A stretch of DNA of 64,000 nt from an uncultured Alphaproteobacteria bacterium (GTDB lineage: Bacteria; Pseudomonadota; Alphaproteobacteria; HIMB59): positions 39,086-103,085 of the forward strand of contig CACIPV010000002.1 in assembly GCA_902588615.1 (NCBI GenBank), given 5' to 3'. The notes beneath the pieces were generated by a model. That model saw only the letters and a list, made by a program, of their open reading frames with translations. It ran no database searches and was not told the DNA's origin. The position numbers and the translations under genes are program-made. How positions within the stretch are numbered: the stretch's first letter is position 1; every line of letters begins with the position of its first letter. Below, in pieces: positions 35,619 to 45,234 of the stretch.

Positions 35619-36667
35619 TAGTAATCTCCTATGCTAAAACCGTTATTAGCAATCCAATTTAAATTTCCGCTAAAAAATGACCTGATATCTGTTAATCCAT
35701 ATTTTAACATTGTAATTCTGTCTAATCCCATTCCAAAAGCAAAACCTTGATAAATTTTTGTATCCACATTGCAATTTTCTAAAACTGTGGGGTTTACCAT
35801 TCCACAACCTAAAATTTCAAGCCAAAGATCGCCTGTGCCTAGGTGGATCTTGTTGTTAACAATCTCATAAGCGATATCCATTTCAGCAGAAGGTTCTGTG
35901 AAAGGAAAATAACTTGGTCGAAACCTTACCTTTAAATTTTGTACATTAAAAAATTGTTTACAAAATTCAATTAAAGTTCCTTTTAAGTCGCCCATGTTTG
36001 TATTCTCATTAATAAACAAACCCTCAACTTGATGAAACATTGGAGAATGAGTAGAGTCCGAGTCACATCTATAGGTCCTACCAGGAGCAATTATTTTAAC
36101 TGGGGGTTTTTCATTTAATAAAGTTCTAATTTGAACTGGACTTGTATGTGTTCTTAGAACATATGGTTTATTATCTTTATCTGTGTAATCTATATAGAAT
36201 GTATCTTGCATTTCTCGAGCAGGGTGATTTTCAGGTATATTGAGTGCAGAAAAATTAAAATAATCAGTCTCAATATCTGGGCCTTCAGCTACAGAGTAGC
36301 CCATTGATCCAAAAATACTTATGACCTCATCAAAAGTTTTTGATATCGGATGGACCTTAGAGGGAATTGAATTTGGTGGAGGAAAACTTATATCAAGAAA
36401 TTCATTTGTTAATTTAGAATTTATTTCTTTAACTTTTAAACCATTAAATTTATTTTTTAAAAGATCATCAATATCCGTTCTCAATGAATTTAATTTAGCA
36501 CCAGTGGACTTTTTTTCCTCTAATGATAAATCTTTAAGACTTTTAAGTAACTCAGTTATTTTTCCCTTTTTTCCTAAATAAGCTACTTTGACATTTTGTA
36601 ATTCTTGCTGACTAGAGCATCGCTCTATCTGTTTTGTAGCTTCATTAAGGACTTTTTTAATGTCCAT
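35618..36667 (-). CDS. pheS: Phenylalanyl-tRNA synthetase alpha subunit
   Basis: Catalytic chain for tRNA-Phe charging, 349 residues, normal length. The N-terminal coiled coil (about 1-95) is followed by the class II core with HPISKTFDEVISIFGSMGY, motif 2-like PGRTYRCDSDSTHSPMFHQ, RFRPSYFPFTEPSAEMD and the motif 3 stretch GFAFGMGLDRITMLKYG. It lies seven bases downstream of rplT in the usual infC-rpmI-rplT-pheST order. Confidence 0.97.
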   Translation of the reverse strand: MDIKKVLNEATKQIERCSSQQELQNVKVAYLGKKGKITELLKSLKDLSLEEKKSTGAKLNSLRTDIDDLLKNKFNGLKVKEINSKLTNEFLDISFPPPNSIPSKVHPISKTFDEVISIFGSMGYSVAEGPDIETDYFNFSALNIPENHPAREMQDTFYIDYTDKDNKPYVLRTHTSPVQIRTLLNEKPPVKIIAPGRTYRCDSDSTHSPMFHQVEGLFINENTNMGDLKGTLIEFCKQFFNVQNLKVRFRPSYFPFTEPSAEMDIAYEIVNNKIHLGTGDLWLEILGCGMVNPTVLENCNVDTKIYQGFAFGMGLDRITMLKYGLTDIRSFFSGNLNWIANNGFSIGDY

Positions 36668-36674
36668 TTTTAAT

Positions 36675-37034
36675 TTAGCTGGCTAGATTAGCCTTAGCTT
36701 TCTCAACTATTGATTTAAAAGCAGCTGGTTCATGAAATGCAATTTCAGAGAGAATTTTTCTATTAATTTCAATGTTCGCTTTTTTTAGACCATCAATAAA
36801 CTTTGCATAAGTTAGGCCATGTTCTCTAACACCAGCATTAATTCTTTGGATCCATAAACCTCTAAAATCTCTTTTCTTATTTCTTCTATCGCGATAAGCA
36901 TATTGAAGTGCTTTATCCATGCTTTGTGTTGCTACTCGATAAACATTTTTTCTTCTACCACGATGACCTTTTGTAAATTCAAAAACTTTTTTATGTTTAG
37001 CTCTTGCTGTAACACCTCTTTTAACTCTTGGCAT
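36675..37034 (-). CDS. rplT: 50S ribosomal protein L20
   Basis: Early-assembly 23S rRNA-binding protein, 119 residues. It starts [19 protein letters not shown] and contains [17 protein letters not shown] and [20 protein letters not shown], all typical. In other bacteria L20 represses rpmI-rplT translation by binding the leader. I cannot confirm such a structure here. It starts 16 bases after rpmI. Confidence 0.98.
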   Translation of the reverse strand: MPRVKRGVTARAKHKKVFEFTKGHRGRRKNVYRVATQSMDKALQYAYRDRRNKKRDFRGLWIQRINAGVREHGLTYAKFIDGLKKANIEINRKILSEIAFHEPAAFKSIVEKAKANLAS

Positions 37035-37050
37035 AATATCTCACCTTTAC

Positions 37051-37251
37051 CTATTTTGAGTATGGCATCATTGACCCAATTATTATTGATGCAGATTTTG
37101 ATAAGACCCTAGTACCTTTAGAATTTCTGATAAAAGAGTTTGTTCTTTTAGACATGCCATGGCGTTTACCAACGTTACCGACAATTAATTTTCCTGATGA
37201 GGATGTTTTGAAGCGTTTTTTTACGCTACTTTTTGTTTTTAGTTTGGGCAT
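37051..37251 (-). CDS. rpmI: 50S ribosomal protein L35
   Basis: Small basic large-subunit protein, 66 residues, with [20 protein letters not shown] at the start and [16 protein letters not shown] in the centre. A good ribosome site (AAAAGGAGATAAA) precedes the ATG. A 93-base gap separates it from infC. That gap holds a short GACC/GGTC hairpin but no terminator, and could host L20 autoregulation. Confidence 0.97.
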   Translation of the reverse strand: MPKLKTKSSVKKRFKTSSSGKLIVGNVGKRHGMSKRTNSFIRNSKGTRVLSKSASIIIGSMMPYSK

Positions 37252-37344
37252 TTTATCTCCTTTTGAGTAAGTTAATAAGATCTTAAGGCATACCCTTTGT
37301 AAAAGCCCGTTCGACCAACTGAGGTCAATTAAATATCATATAAT

Positions 37345-37890
37345 TTATTTGGGTGCAACTACGAGGAAAGCTTGTCTTCCTTCGATTTTAGGTTCCATTT
37401 CAACTCTTATAAGTTCTCCCAAATCAGTTTTTACTCTTTTAAGCATATCAATACCTAAATTAGAATGTTCCATTTCTCTGCCCTTAAATCTCAAGCTGAA
37501 TTTCACTCTGTTTCCCTCTTTTAAGAACTTCTGAGCATTTCTTATTTTAACTTGGTAGTCATGTTCTCCTGTACCAGGTCTAATTTTAAGCTCTTTAGTT
37601 TCAATTACTTTTTGTTTCTTTTTTGCTTCATTTTTTTTTTTCTGTTCTTGATACTTAAATTTTCCATAGTCTACTATTTTACAAACTGGGGGGTTATTAT
37701 TTGGAGCTATTTCAACTAAATCCATACCTCTGCCTTTTGCAATGTCTAAGGCTTCATTTTTTTTCATAACTCCTAATTGTTCCCCGTCATCTAAAATAAC
37801 TCTTACATCAGGTGCAGAAATGAAATTATTTATTTTATGAAGATCTTTTTTGCCACGAAAATTATTATTTCTTTGGAAAGGTTTGTTCAA
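37345..37890 (-). CDS. infC: Translation initiation factor IF-3 (non-AUG start)
   Basis: Binds the 30S subunit and checks start codon and initiator tRNA. The core starts at FISAPDVRVI and includes GMDLVEIAPNNNPPVCKIVDYGKFKYQEQKK, TKELKIRPGTGEHDYQVKI and the C-terminal KGREMEHSNLG. No ATG is available before the core. The frame offers TTG at 37890 (181 residues) or ATT at 37893. A rare start codon is the known basis of infC autoregulation in E. coli (AUU). A TATAAT directly abuts these codons. First gene of the translation cluster. Confidence 0.93.
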   Translation of the reverse strand: MNKPFQRNNNFRGKKDLHKINNFISAPDVRVILDDGEQLGVMKKNEALDIAKGRGMDLVEIAPNNNPPVCKIVDYGKFKYQEQKKKNEAKKKQKVIETKELKIRPGTGEHDYQVKIRNAQKFLKEGNRVKFSLRFKGREMEHSNLGIDMLKRVKTDLGELIRVEMEPKIEGRQAFLVVAPK

Positions 37891-38004
37891 AATATTATAT
37901 GTAAATGAAAAAAAAGGAAATTTGCAATTAAAAATGCCCTAGTGATTGCTTAATTAAAATCATCTTAGGATTATTAGCAATAATAAATCAATTGTAAATA
38001 TAAA

Positions 38005-38913
38005 TTATTTTAATATTTGATCTATTTTATTGATAATAGTGTTGACACTAATATTTTTTACATTAGATGCTGTGACCTTATGTAAATTATCTCCAAGTGG
38101 ATAACATGAACGAGAAATTTCGTTATCATTTGCTATCCAAATTACGTTTTTATTTGTGAGACCTGCAATGTGAGCTGGTCCCGTATCGTTTGTAATGATT
38201 AACTCAGAAGACATACATAATTGATAAAAATCCTCAATCTTTGATTCATTAATTTTATTTTTAGACTCTGGACATATTTTAATTATTTCATTAATTGTAT
38301 TTAAATCCAAATTAGAGCCTGTGAGGTAAATCTCATAGTTTCTGCTTACTAAATACTTAGCCACTTGAGCATATTTATCTGAGGGCCATTTTTTGTATTC
38401 TCCTGATTTAGATGCCCCCGGTATAAATATAATTTTATTTGATGGTTTTATATCACCTTTAAGCATCCAATTTAAATCAGGCTGTGAGTAATTATTTATT
38501 TCCAAATATTTTAATTGTTCTTGATGATTTTTAGTAATGTGTTGAACACCAAGTTTTTTCTGCTCATATTTGTAGCTCGAAAATTTTCTTGAAGATAAGA
38601 TTTTAGATTTAGTAAATATTTTAATAAACAAATTATAAATTTCTGTTCTTGTTGAGTTTTGTAAATCAATTAATAAATCTATTTTTTTTTCTTTGACTAT
38701 CTTCAAAATATTTTTTACTGATGGAAAGATTGATATCCTATTATCAACTAAAATTTTATTAACATACGGTAAGTTTCTAAAAATTTTTTTATAATTAGAC
38801 TGTGTGAGCAGGTATATATTGGAGTTTGGATAATTCTCTTTTAAAGTTTTAATAGCTCCAAATGATAAGACTAAATCACCAAGTGATCCATGTTTAATTA
38901 CAAGAATATTCAT
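38005..38913 (-). CDS. Glycosyltransferase family 9 (heptosyltransferase WaaF/WaaC-like)
   Basis: A 302-residue GT9 protein, the most typical of the three in the window. The start MNILVIKHGSLGDLVLSFGAIKTLK, the acceptor-domain DLLIDLQNSTRTEIYNLF, and C-terminal IIFIPGASKSGEYKKWPSDKY and LIITNDTGPAHIAGLTNKNVIWI match lipopolysaccharide heptosyltransferases. It overlaps the GT4-like gene upstream by four bases. It probably builds the lipopolysaccharide core. The exact sugar is not readable. Confidence 0.85.
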   Translation of the reverse strand: MNILVIKHGSLGDLVLSFGAIKTLKENYPNSNIYLLTQSNYKKIFRNLPYVNKILVDNRISIFPSVKNILKIVKEKKIDLLIDLQNSTRTEIYNLFIKIFTKSKILSSRKFSSYKYEQKKLGVQHITKNHQEQLKYLEINNYSQPDLNWMLKGDIKPSNKIIFIPGASKSGEYKKWPSDKYAQVAKYLVSRNYEIYLTGSNLDLNTINEIIKICPESKNKINESKIEDFYQLCMSSELIITNDTGPAHIAGLTNKNVIWIANDNEISRSCYPLGDNLHKVTASNVKNISVNTIINKIDQILK

Positions 38914-40004
38914 AAATTTACTAAATGACTATAAACGTCCAAAGTTTTTCTACACATGAGATCAGATGAATAATTTTTTTTTACATAAGATCTTCCTTTT
39001 TTAGATATCGCTTTATAATTTTTTAATGCGTATTTAAAAGTTTTTTGAAAAGAATTAAAAGAATTTACGTCAAATAATAAATTTTTATTAAAGTTGAAAA
39101 GCTGCTCTTTGGTACCTCCTTGATTAGGAGCTATAATAACTTTACCAGAGGATAATGTCTCAGAAATAGTTCTACCAAATCCTTCGGGTCTTTTAGAGAT
39201 ATTTACAACCAAGTATGCTCTTTGATACAATTTTTTTACATCTAGAGTGGGTTTATGAATAATAATTTTTTTTGATATATTCAATTTATTTATAAGTAAT
39301 TGTATTTTTTTTTCTTCTTTACTTTCATTTAAAGAAACTAAATGGATATTGAATGAGTCTTTATATTTTTGCTCTAATAATGAGAAATAATTTAGTAATA
39401 ACTCATGACCCTTCCAGCTTGAAATCCTTGAGGGGATTAAAATATTTTTCTCTACTAGTTTTTTCCTAGATGGAGAAAAGTAATTTGTGTCTACACCTCT
39501 TGGGATAACATGTAGTTTAGTTTTGTCATTATATCTATTCTCATATGTTTTTTTTACAAAATTTGAGTTAAAAATAATAGCATCACCCTTAAATAGAAAA
39601 CTGTTATACCAGTCTTTTAAAAATGACTTAGACTCATATCTGTTATGAACACTTGTAACAACTTTTATATTTAAATTTTTAATATAGTTGATAAGAAAAA
39701 AAGCTGGCGCTCTTGAAGAAATATGTACTAAATTTATTCTTTTTTTTTTGATTAATTGTTTTATTTGGATTTTGATTTTATTTTGATCAAAAATGTTTTT
39801 AAATTTTAAATTATCTAACATTATTATTTTTAAACCTTTTACATTAAAATTTTTGTTGCTACTTTCACATAAAATATAATTATCAATATTTTTTTTATTA
39901 AGGTACTTTGAAATATCTCTCACACCAGTTTCGATACCTCCAATACCCATAGATGGAATTATTTGTAAACAAGTTATTTTTTTTGTATTTTTAATCTGTG
40001 TCAA
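38910..40004 (-). CDS. Glycosyltransferase family 4
   Basis: A 364-residue GT-B retaining transferase. The glycine-rich acceptor loop is LQIIPSMGIGGIETGVRDIS. VIPRGVDTNYFSPSRKK links the domains, and the donor site has ILIPSRISSWKGHELLL and RPEGFGRTISETLSSGKVIIAPNQGG with the E-x7-E pattern. The start is TTG at 40004; no ATG exists nearby. This start region overlaps the GTG start of the divergent hydrolase by seven bases. It pairs with the GT9 gene in a lipopolysaccharide core-type unit. Confidence 0.85.
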   Translation of the reverse strand: MTQIKNTKKITCLQIIPSMGIGGIETGVRDISKYLNKKNIDNYILCESSNKNFNVKGLKIIMLDNLKFKNIFDQNKIKIQIKQLIKKKRINLVHISSRAPAFFLINYIKNLNIKVVTSVHNRYESKSFLKDWYNSFLFKGDAIIFNSNFVKKTYENRYNDKTKLHVIPRGVDTNYFSPSRKKLVEKNILIPSRISSWKGHELLLNYFSLLEQKYKDSFNIHLVSLNESKEEKKIQLLINKLNISKKIIIHKPTLDVKKLYQRAYLVVNISKRPEGFGRTISETLSSGKVIIAPNQGGTKEQLFNFNKNLLFDVNSFNSFQKTFKYALKNYKAISKKGRSYVKKNYSSDLMCRKTLDVYSHLVNL

Positions 40005-40723
40005 AACTAAACTTTTATAAAAAAGATGATGTTAAAATATCTTATAGATATTACAAAAGAAGTAAAAAAACTCTGATCTTTTTACACGGTTTATTGTCAG
40101 ATATGAGTGGTAAAAAATCAAGTTTTTTGAATAATTATTGTAAAAAAAATAAAATTTCATATTTATGTTTTGATTTTCAAGGGCATGGTCGATCTAGTGG
40201 TGAATTTATTAACTTTGGTATTAGTGATTGGTATGATGATTTAGACAATATTATAAAATACTTAAAAATAAAAAATTTTATTTTGGTTGGCAGTAGTATG
40301 GGTGGATGGGTTGCAATCATATATGCTTTGATAAATCCAAGAAAGGTTACAAAACTTATAGGCATAGCTCCTGCACCAAATTTTACTACAAAATTAATTT
40401 GGAAAAATTTTAGTACTCATCAAAAAAATAGAATTAAAAATAATAAGATAGTTAAACAAAAAGTTAGTTCTGATTTTGCTTATTGTTACTCTCCAGCACT
40501 ATTTAAAAGAAGTAAAAAATATCTAATTGAAAAAATTAATGGTAATTTTTTAGGAGAAACTATTTTCTTACATGGGGGCCAAGATAAAGCTGTTCCATAT
40601 GGATATAATGATAGTTTCAATTTTAGTAAAAAATTTAAGAACTTTAAGAATATTTTAATTAAACATGCAGATCATAGCCTATCAGACAAAGAAAGTTTAA
40701 TAACCCTGTCTAAATTTATTTAA
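39998..40723 (+). CDS. Alpha/beta hydrolase
   Basis: A 241-residue serine hydrolase. The oxyanion strand LIFLHGLLSDMSGKKSSF, nucleophile elbow LVGSSMGGWVA (Ser in GSSMG), acidic residue in LHGGQDKAVP and His in IKHADHSLSD give a complete triad. It resembles ABHD10-type thioesterases found in alphaproteobacteria. The start is GTG 39998, overlapping the head of the divergent glycosyltransferase gene, so neither gene has a free upstream region. The stop overlaps that of the convergent gltB by four bases. Substrate unknown. Confidence 0.8.
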   Translation: MSKLNFYKKDDVKISYRYYKRSKKTLIFLHGLLSDMSGKKSSFLNNYCKKNKISYLCFDFQGHGRSSGEFINFGISDWYDDLDNIIKYLKIKNFILVGSSMGGWVAIIYALINPRKVTKLIGIAPAPNFTTKLIWKNFSTHQKNRIKNNKIVKQKVSSDFAYCYSPALFKRSKKYLIEKINGNFLGETIFLHGGQDKAVPYGYNDSFNFSKKFKNFKNILIKHADHSLSDKESLITLSKFI

Positions 40724-43700
40724 GCTATTTTTGATTTTCTTGTAATTGGAAATTCTAGTTTATCAATCACTTCATCAGGAACGACGTGAGCAAATTTTTT
40801 GATCTCAGAGTCATAATTTTCAATAATAAATTCAGCTCTTTTTGATTTAGTCTCTTTGTAAAAATCTTTTAAGAGATCTAGAAGGTGATTTTTCCAATCT
40901 TTGTTATCTACTTCATAAAGTCCTATAGTTTCCATGTTCATCAAATCAGAAATATTCTTTTGTTCAGAATAAATAAAAGCAGAGCCACCAGTCATCCCAG
41001 CACCAAAGTTATCACCAACATCACCTAAAATAATTGCAGACCCACCTGTCATATACTCACAACCATTAGCGCCACATCCTTCGACAATTGCAAGTGCACC
41101 TGAATTTCTGACGCAAAATCTATCACCTGCTTGACCAGAGGCATATAAAACTCCATCAGTAGCTCCATAGAGGGTGACATTTCCAATAATTACATTTTCA
41201 TGACTAGGTTGAGTAAATGAATTTCTTGGCTGAACTATAATTTTTCCTCCAGAGAGACCTTTGCCTACATAATCATTAGCATCGCCAAACACTTTTAAAG
41301 TAAGGCCTTTGACAGCAAATGCTCCCAAAGACTGGCCAGCCGAACCTCTTAGTTTTAGAGTGACATGATCTTCAGATAAAGAATTCATTCCATATTTTCT
41401 TGTAATAATGGATGAAATTTTAGTTCCTATTGTTCTTAATGTATTTTGTATGTTATATGTCAGTTCAATTTTTTGACCTGAATTAATAAAATCTTTTCCA
41501 TCTTTTTCAAACTGATCGTCAAGTGTTTTTGGTACCTCATTTCGTTTTTTTAATGAATGGTAATCATAAATTTTGCCATCATCAATCTTGGTTAATATAG
41601 GATTTAAGTCAAGGTTATCTAAGTCGCTTGATCCATAATGAATTTGGGATAATAATTCTGTTTTACCAATAATATCCTTTAAAGATTTATAACCTAAAGT
41701 GGCGAGAATTTCTCTAACTTCTTCGGCAATAAATGAAAACAAATTGACGACTTTTTCGGGTGTACCACCAAATTTTTCACGAAGTTTTTCATCTTGTGTA
41801 CAGACACCAACTGGACATGTATTTGAATGACATTGTCTAACCATAATACATCCCATTGCTACCAACGAGGCTGTACCAATTCCATATTCCTCAGCTCCTA
41901 ATATTGCAGCAATAACAATATCTTTCCCTGTTTTAATTCCTCCGTCTGTTCTAAGAAGAACTTTGTCTCTTAAACCATTCAAAGCTAAAATTTGGTGAAC
42001 CTCACTTATACCTAACTCCCATGGAAGGCCAACATATTTAATACTTGACTGAGGGCTTGCCCCTGTTCCACCAGAATGTCCTGAAACTAAAATTACATCA
42101 GCTTTAGCCTTTGCAACACCAGCAGCAACAGTTCCTATTCCTGATTGTGCTACTAGTTTTACACAAACTTTTGCTATTGGATTGATTTGTTTTAAATCGT
42201 AAATAAGCTGAGCAAGGTCCTCTATAGAATAAATATCATGATGTGGGGGAGGACTAATAAGAGTCACACCTTTTGTACTATGTCTTAATTTAGCAATTAA
42301 ATCAGTGACCTTAAAACCGGGTAATTGACCACCTTCTCCAGGCTTAGCACCTTGAGCTATTTTAATTTCTAATTCTGAACAGTTATTCAAATATTCTGCA
42401 GTCACACCAAATCTTCCGCTTGCAACTTGTTTAATCGCTGAGCTAGGATTATCACCATTTTTTAATTTGGAATATCTTCTTGCATCCTCTCCTCCCTCTC
42501 CGCTATCTGACTTTGAACCTATTCTGTTCATTGCAATAGCCAGAGTTTCATGAGCCTCAGGGCTTAGAGCACCAAGTGAAATTCCAGGGGATACAAAGCT
42601 TTTTCTTATTTCAGAAATGCTCTCTACATTGTCCAAATTTATAGAATTGCTACTTTCATTAAATTGAAGTAAATCCCTTATTTGAATTGGTTTAGAGCTA
42701 TAAATTCTTGAGGTATATTTTTTATAGAGATTATATGAGTCTCTGGTTACTGCTTCTTGAAGCATATGTATTGAAACACCCTCATAAGCGTGTGCTTCGC
42801 TATTAGCTCTAAATCTATATTCGCCACCTATATCTAAAATTACATTGTCAGATTTAAATGATACCTCATGCTGTCGCCTTACTCTTTTTTCTAATCCATC
42901 TAATCCAATACCAGAAATTCTAGAGGACATTCCTGGAAAAAAACTTTCTACCATGCTTCTGCTTAGGCCAATTATTTCAAAATTTCTTCCACCACGATAT
43001 GAACTAATTACTGAAATTCCCATTTTACTGATAATTTTTCTTAATCCTTTCTCTATGGATTTTTTAAAGTTTTTAATTAGTTGAGAGTAATTAGTATTCT
43101 GATAAATATTTTTTTTATATCTATTTGAAATAAGTTTTTCTACTAATGAAGCATTGACAGTAGTTGCACCTACACCAATAAGCACTGCAAAATAGTGTAC
43201 ATCAAGGCACTCTCTAGAAGAGACGTTTAAAGAAGTAAAGGTCCTTAAATTATTTTTAATTAGATAACTGTGAACAGCACTAGTAGCGAGTATCATTGGT
43301 AAAGCAATTCTGTCTTTGTTAATGTTATTATCAGTTATAATTAGATGCTGAGAACCAGATCTTACTGCCTGTTCAGCCTCAGAACATATTCTTTGGATTT
43401 CATTTAAAAAATTAGTCTCTTCATTCGTTTTATAAGTACAGTCAATCTCAGTTGTATACTTTGATAAATGATTTTTTAAAGTATCCAGTTCGTTATCTAA
43501 TAACAAAGGACTCTCTAAAAGTACCAAATTACATTGTTCAGAGTCTTCTTCTATAATATTTCCAAGATTTCCAAGCCTAGTTTTTAAACTCATTACAACT
43601 TGTTCCCTAAGACTATCAATTGGAGGGTTAGTTACTTGAGCAAAATTTTGTTTAAAAAAACTATGAAGACCTCGGTATCTTTCAGTAAGTACACTTAGTG

Positions 43701-45234
43701 GTGCGTCATCACCCATTGATCCAACAGCCTCTTGCCCTGTTTTAACCATTGGGTCTAAAATTAAATCAAGAGTTTCTAATGTTAAATTAAATGATTTTGC
43801 AATTTGAAAAACATTTTCTTCATCTTTTTTTGATGGTTCATAAATTTTTTCATTAGATAATATGTTATCTAACTTAATAGTTTTTTGATTCCAATCTGAG
43901 TAATTATTACGTTGACTGAGTAATTCTTTTAATTCAAAGCTCTCATAAAACTTATTCTCTTTATAATTAACTGCTATTAGTTCACCAGGCCCAACTCTTC
44001 CTTTTTTTATAATATTTTTCTCATCTATATTAATCATTCCAACTTCAGATCCTGAAATTAGTAAATCGTCATCCGTAAGTATGTATCGTAGAGGCCTTAA
44101 CCCGTTTCTGTCCATACCGGAGATTATCCAATCTCCAAAATTTCCGCAGACAGCAGCTGGTCCATCCCATGGTTCAATGACAGCGTTACAATAAGCATAC
44201 ATGGCCTTTAATTGGTCAGATAAATCAGATCGATTAGACCAAGACTCAGGAATTATCATTGATTTTGCCATAGGCATGTCCCTATCAGTTTGAACAAAAA
44301 GCTCAAAAGCAGCATCAAGCGAAGCAGAGTCAGAGGCGTCTGGGTCGAGTATCGGTTTCAAATCGTTAATTCTCTCGTTGAAAAAAGGATGTGTAATTCT
44401 TGGTTCATGTGCACTCATCCAATTTATATTTCCCTTAAGAGTATTGATTTCACCGTTATGAGCCAAAACTCGAAATGGTTGCGCCAAGGACCACGTAGGA
44501 AATGTGTTCGTAGAGTATCTTTGATGGTAAATGGCAAATTTAGATGTGAATTCATTATCAAGCAAATCTGGATAAAACTCCGATAACTGTTCAGCTAAAA
44601 ACATACCTTTGTAAACAATTGTTTGTGTCGATAAAGAACAAACATAAAAATCGTTAATGCTCTGTGCTTTAATTTTGTTTTCTATCCTTTTCCTTGTTAA
44701 ATAAAGTTTCTTTTCAATATCTGGTGTTGAATCTTTAGGTGAGAAAATTATTTGTTCTATTTCTGGTTTAGTATAGTTAGCTTTTTCACCAATGATTTCT
44801 GTATTAACAGGGACCTGTCTCCATCCAAACAGGTTCATTCCAGATTTTATTATTTCATATTCAACAATAGCTCTACATTTTTCTTGGGCTCCAAAATCTC
44901 TTTTAGGCAGAAAAATCATGCCTACACCTAACACAGTGTCTTTAGTTGTTCTGTGACCCATTTTTAAAACTTGTTTGCTGAAGAAAGAATTTGAAACCTC
45001 CAACATAATACCAGCACCATCTCCGGTTTTGCCGTCAGCATCAACCGCACCTCTGTGGAATACAGCTTTAAGAGCCTCAACTCCTTTTTCTACTATGTCC
45101 CTTCTTGAATCACCTTTTATTGAGGCAACTAAACCTACACCACAATTATCATGTTCATATTTTTCATTATAAACATGATTATCTTTTAGTTTTTGTCTAT
45201 TTATTTTAAAAATTTCTAATGAATTGTCTTTCAT
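40720..45234 (-). CDS. gltB: Glutamate synthase (NADPH) large subunit
   Basis: GOGAT large chain, 1504 residues, making glutamate from glutamine and 2-oxoglutarate. A propeptide of 30 residues precedes the nucleophile Cys31 in HDNCGVGLV. The class II amidotransferase domain spans about 31-430, followed by the central domain. The FMN/synthase domain contains GGEDARRYSKLKNGDNPSSA, KPGEGGQLPGFKV, SGHSGGTGASPQSSIK and the 3Fe-4S cysteines in CIMVRQCHSNTCPVGVCTQ. The C-terminal GXGXG beta-helix contains GRIVV-like GGKIIVQPRN. It overlaps gltD by four bases. Confidence 0.97.
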   Translation of the reverse strand: MKDNSLEIFKINRQKLKDNHVYNEKYEHDNCGVGLVASIKGDSRRDIVEKGVEALKAVFHRGAVDADGKTGDGAGIMLEVSNSFFSKQVLKMGHRTTKDTVLGVGMIFLPKRDFGAQEKCRAIVEYEIIKSGMNLFGWRQVPVNTEIIGEKANYTKPEIEQIIFSPKDSTPDIEKKLYLTRKRIENKIKAQSINDFYVCSLSTQTIVYKGMFLAEQLSEFYPDLLDNEFTSKFAIYHQRYSTNTFPTWSLAQPFRVLAHNGEINTLKGNINWMSAHEPRITHPFFNERINDLKPILDPDASDSASLDAAFELFVQTDRDMPMAKSMIIPESWSNRSDLSDQLKAMYAYCNAVIEPWDGPAAVCGNFGDWIISGMDRNGLRPLRYILTDDDLLISGSEVGMINIDEKNIIKKGRVGPGELIAVNYKENKFYESFELKELLSQRNNYSDWNQKTIKLDNILSNEKIYEPSKKDEENVFQIAKSFNLTLETLDLILDPMVKTGQEAVGSMGDDAPLSVLTERYRGLHSFFKQNFAQVTNPPIDSLREQVVMSLKTRLGNLGNIIEEDSEQCNLVLLESPLLLDNELDTLKNHLSKYTTEIDCTYKTNEETNFLNEIQRICSEAEQAVRSGSQHLIITDNNINKDRIALPMILATSAVHSYLIKNNLRTFTSLNVSSRECLDVHYFAVLIGVGATTVNASLVEKLISNRYKKNIYQNTNYSQLIKNFKKSIEKGLRKIISKMGISVISSYRGGRNFEIIGLSRSMVESFFPGMSSRISGIGLDGLEKRVRRQHEVSFKSDNVILDIGGEYRFRANSEAHAYEGVSIHMLQEAVTRDSYNLYKKYTSRIYSSKPIQIRDLLQFNESSNSINLDNVESISEIRKSFVSPGISLGALSPEAHETLAIAMNRIGSKSDSGEGGEDARRYSKLKNGDNPSSAIKQVASGRFGVTAEYLNNCSELEIKIAQGAKPGEGGQLPGFKVTDLIAKLRHSTKGVTLISPPPHHDIYSIEDLAQLIYDLKQINPIAKVCVKLVAQSGIGTVAAGVAKAKADVILVSGHSGGTGASPQSSIKYVGLPWELGISEVHQILALNGLRDKVLLRTDGGIKTGKDIVIAAILGAEEYGIGTASLVAMGCIMVRQCHSNTCPVGVCTQDEKLREKFGGTPEKVVNLFSFIAEEVREILATLGYKSLKDIIGKTELLSQIHYGSSDLDNLDLNPILTKIDDGKIYDYHSLKKRNEVPKTLDDQFEKDGKDFINSGQKIELTYNIQNTLRTIGTKISSIITRKYGMNSLSEDHVTLKLRGSAGQSLGAFAVKGLTLKVFGDANDYVGKGLSGGKIIVQPRNSFTQPSHENVIIGNVTLYGATDGVLYASGQAGDRFCVRNSGALAIVEGCGANGCEYMTGGSAIILGDVGDNFGAGMTGGSAFIYSEQKNISDLMNMETIGLYEVDNKDWKNHLLDLLKDFYKETKSKRAEFIIENYDSEIKKFAHVVPDEVIDKLEFPITRKSKIA

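Noticed and set aside
37252..37344. tRNA-like CTCAGTTGGT stretch between infC and rpmI
   Set aside because: Only a D-arm-like fragment is present; no anticodon or T-arm can be formed, so it is not a tRNA gene.
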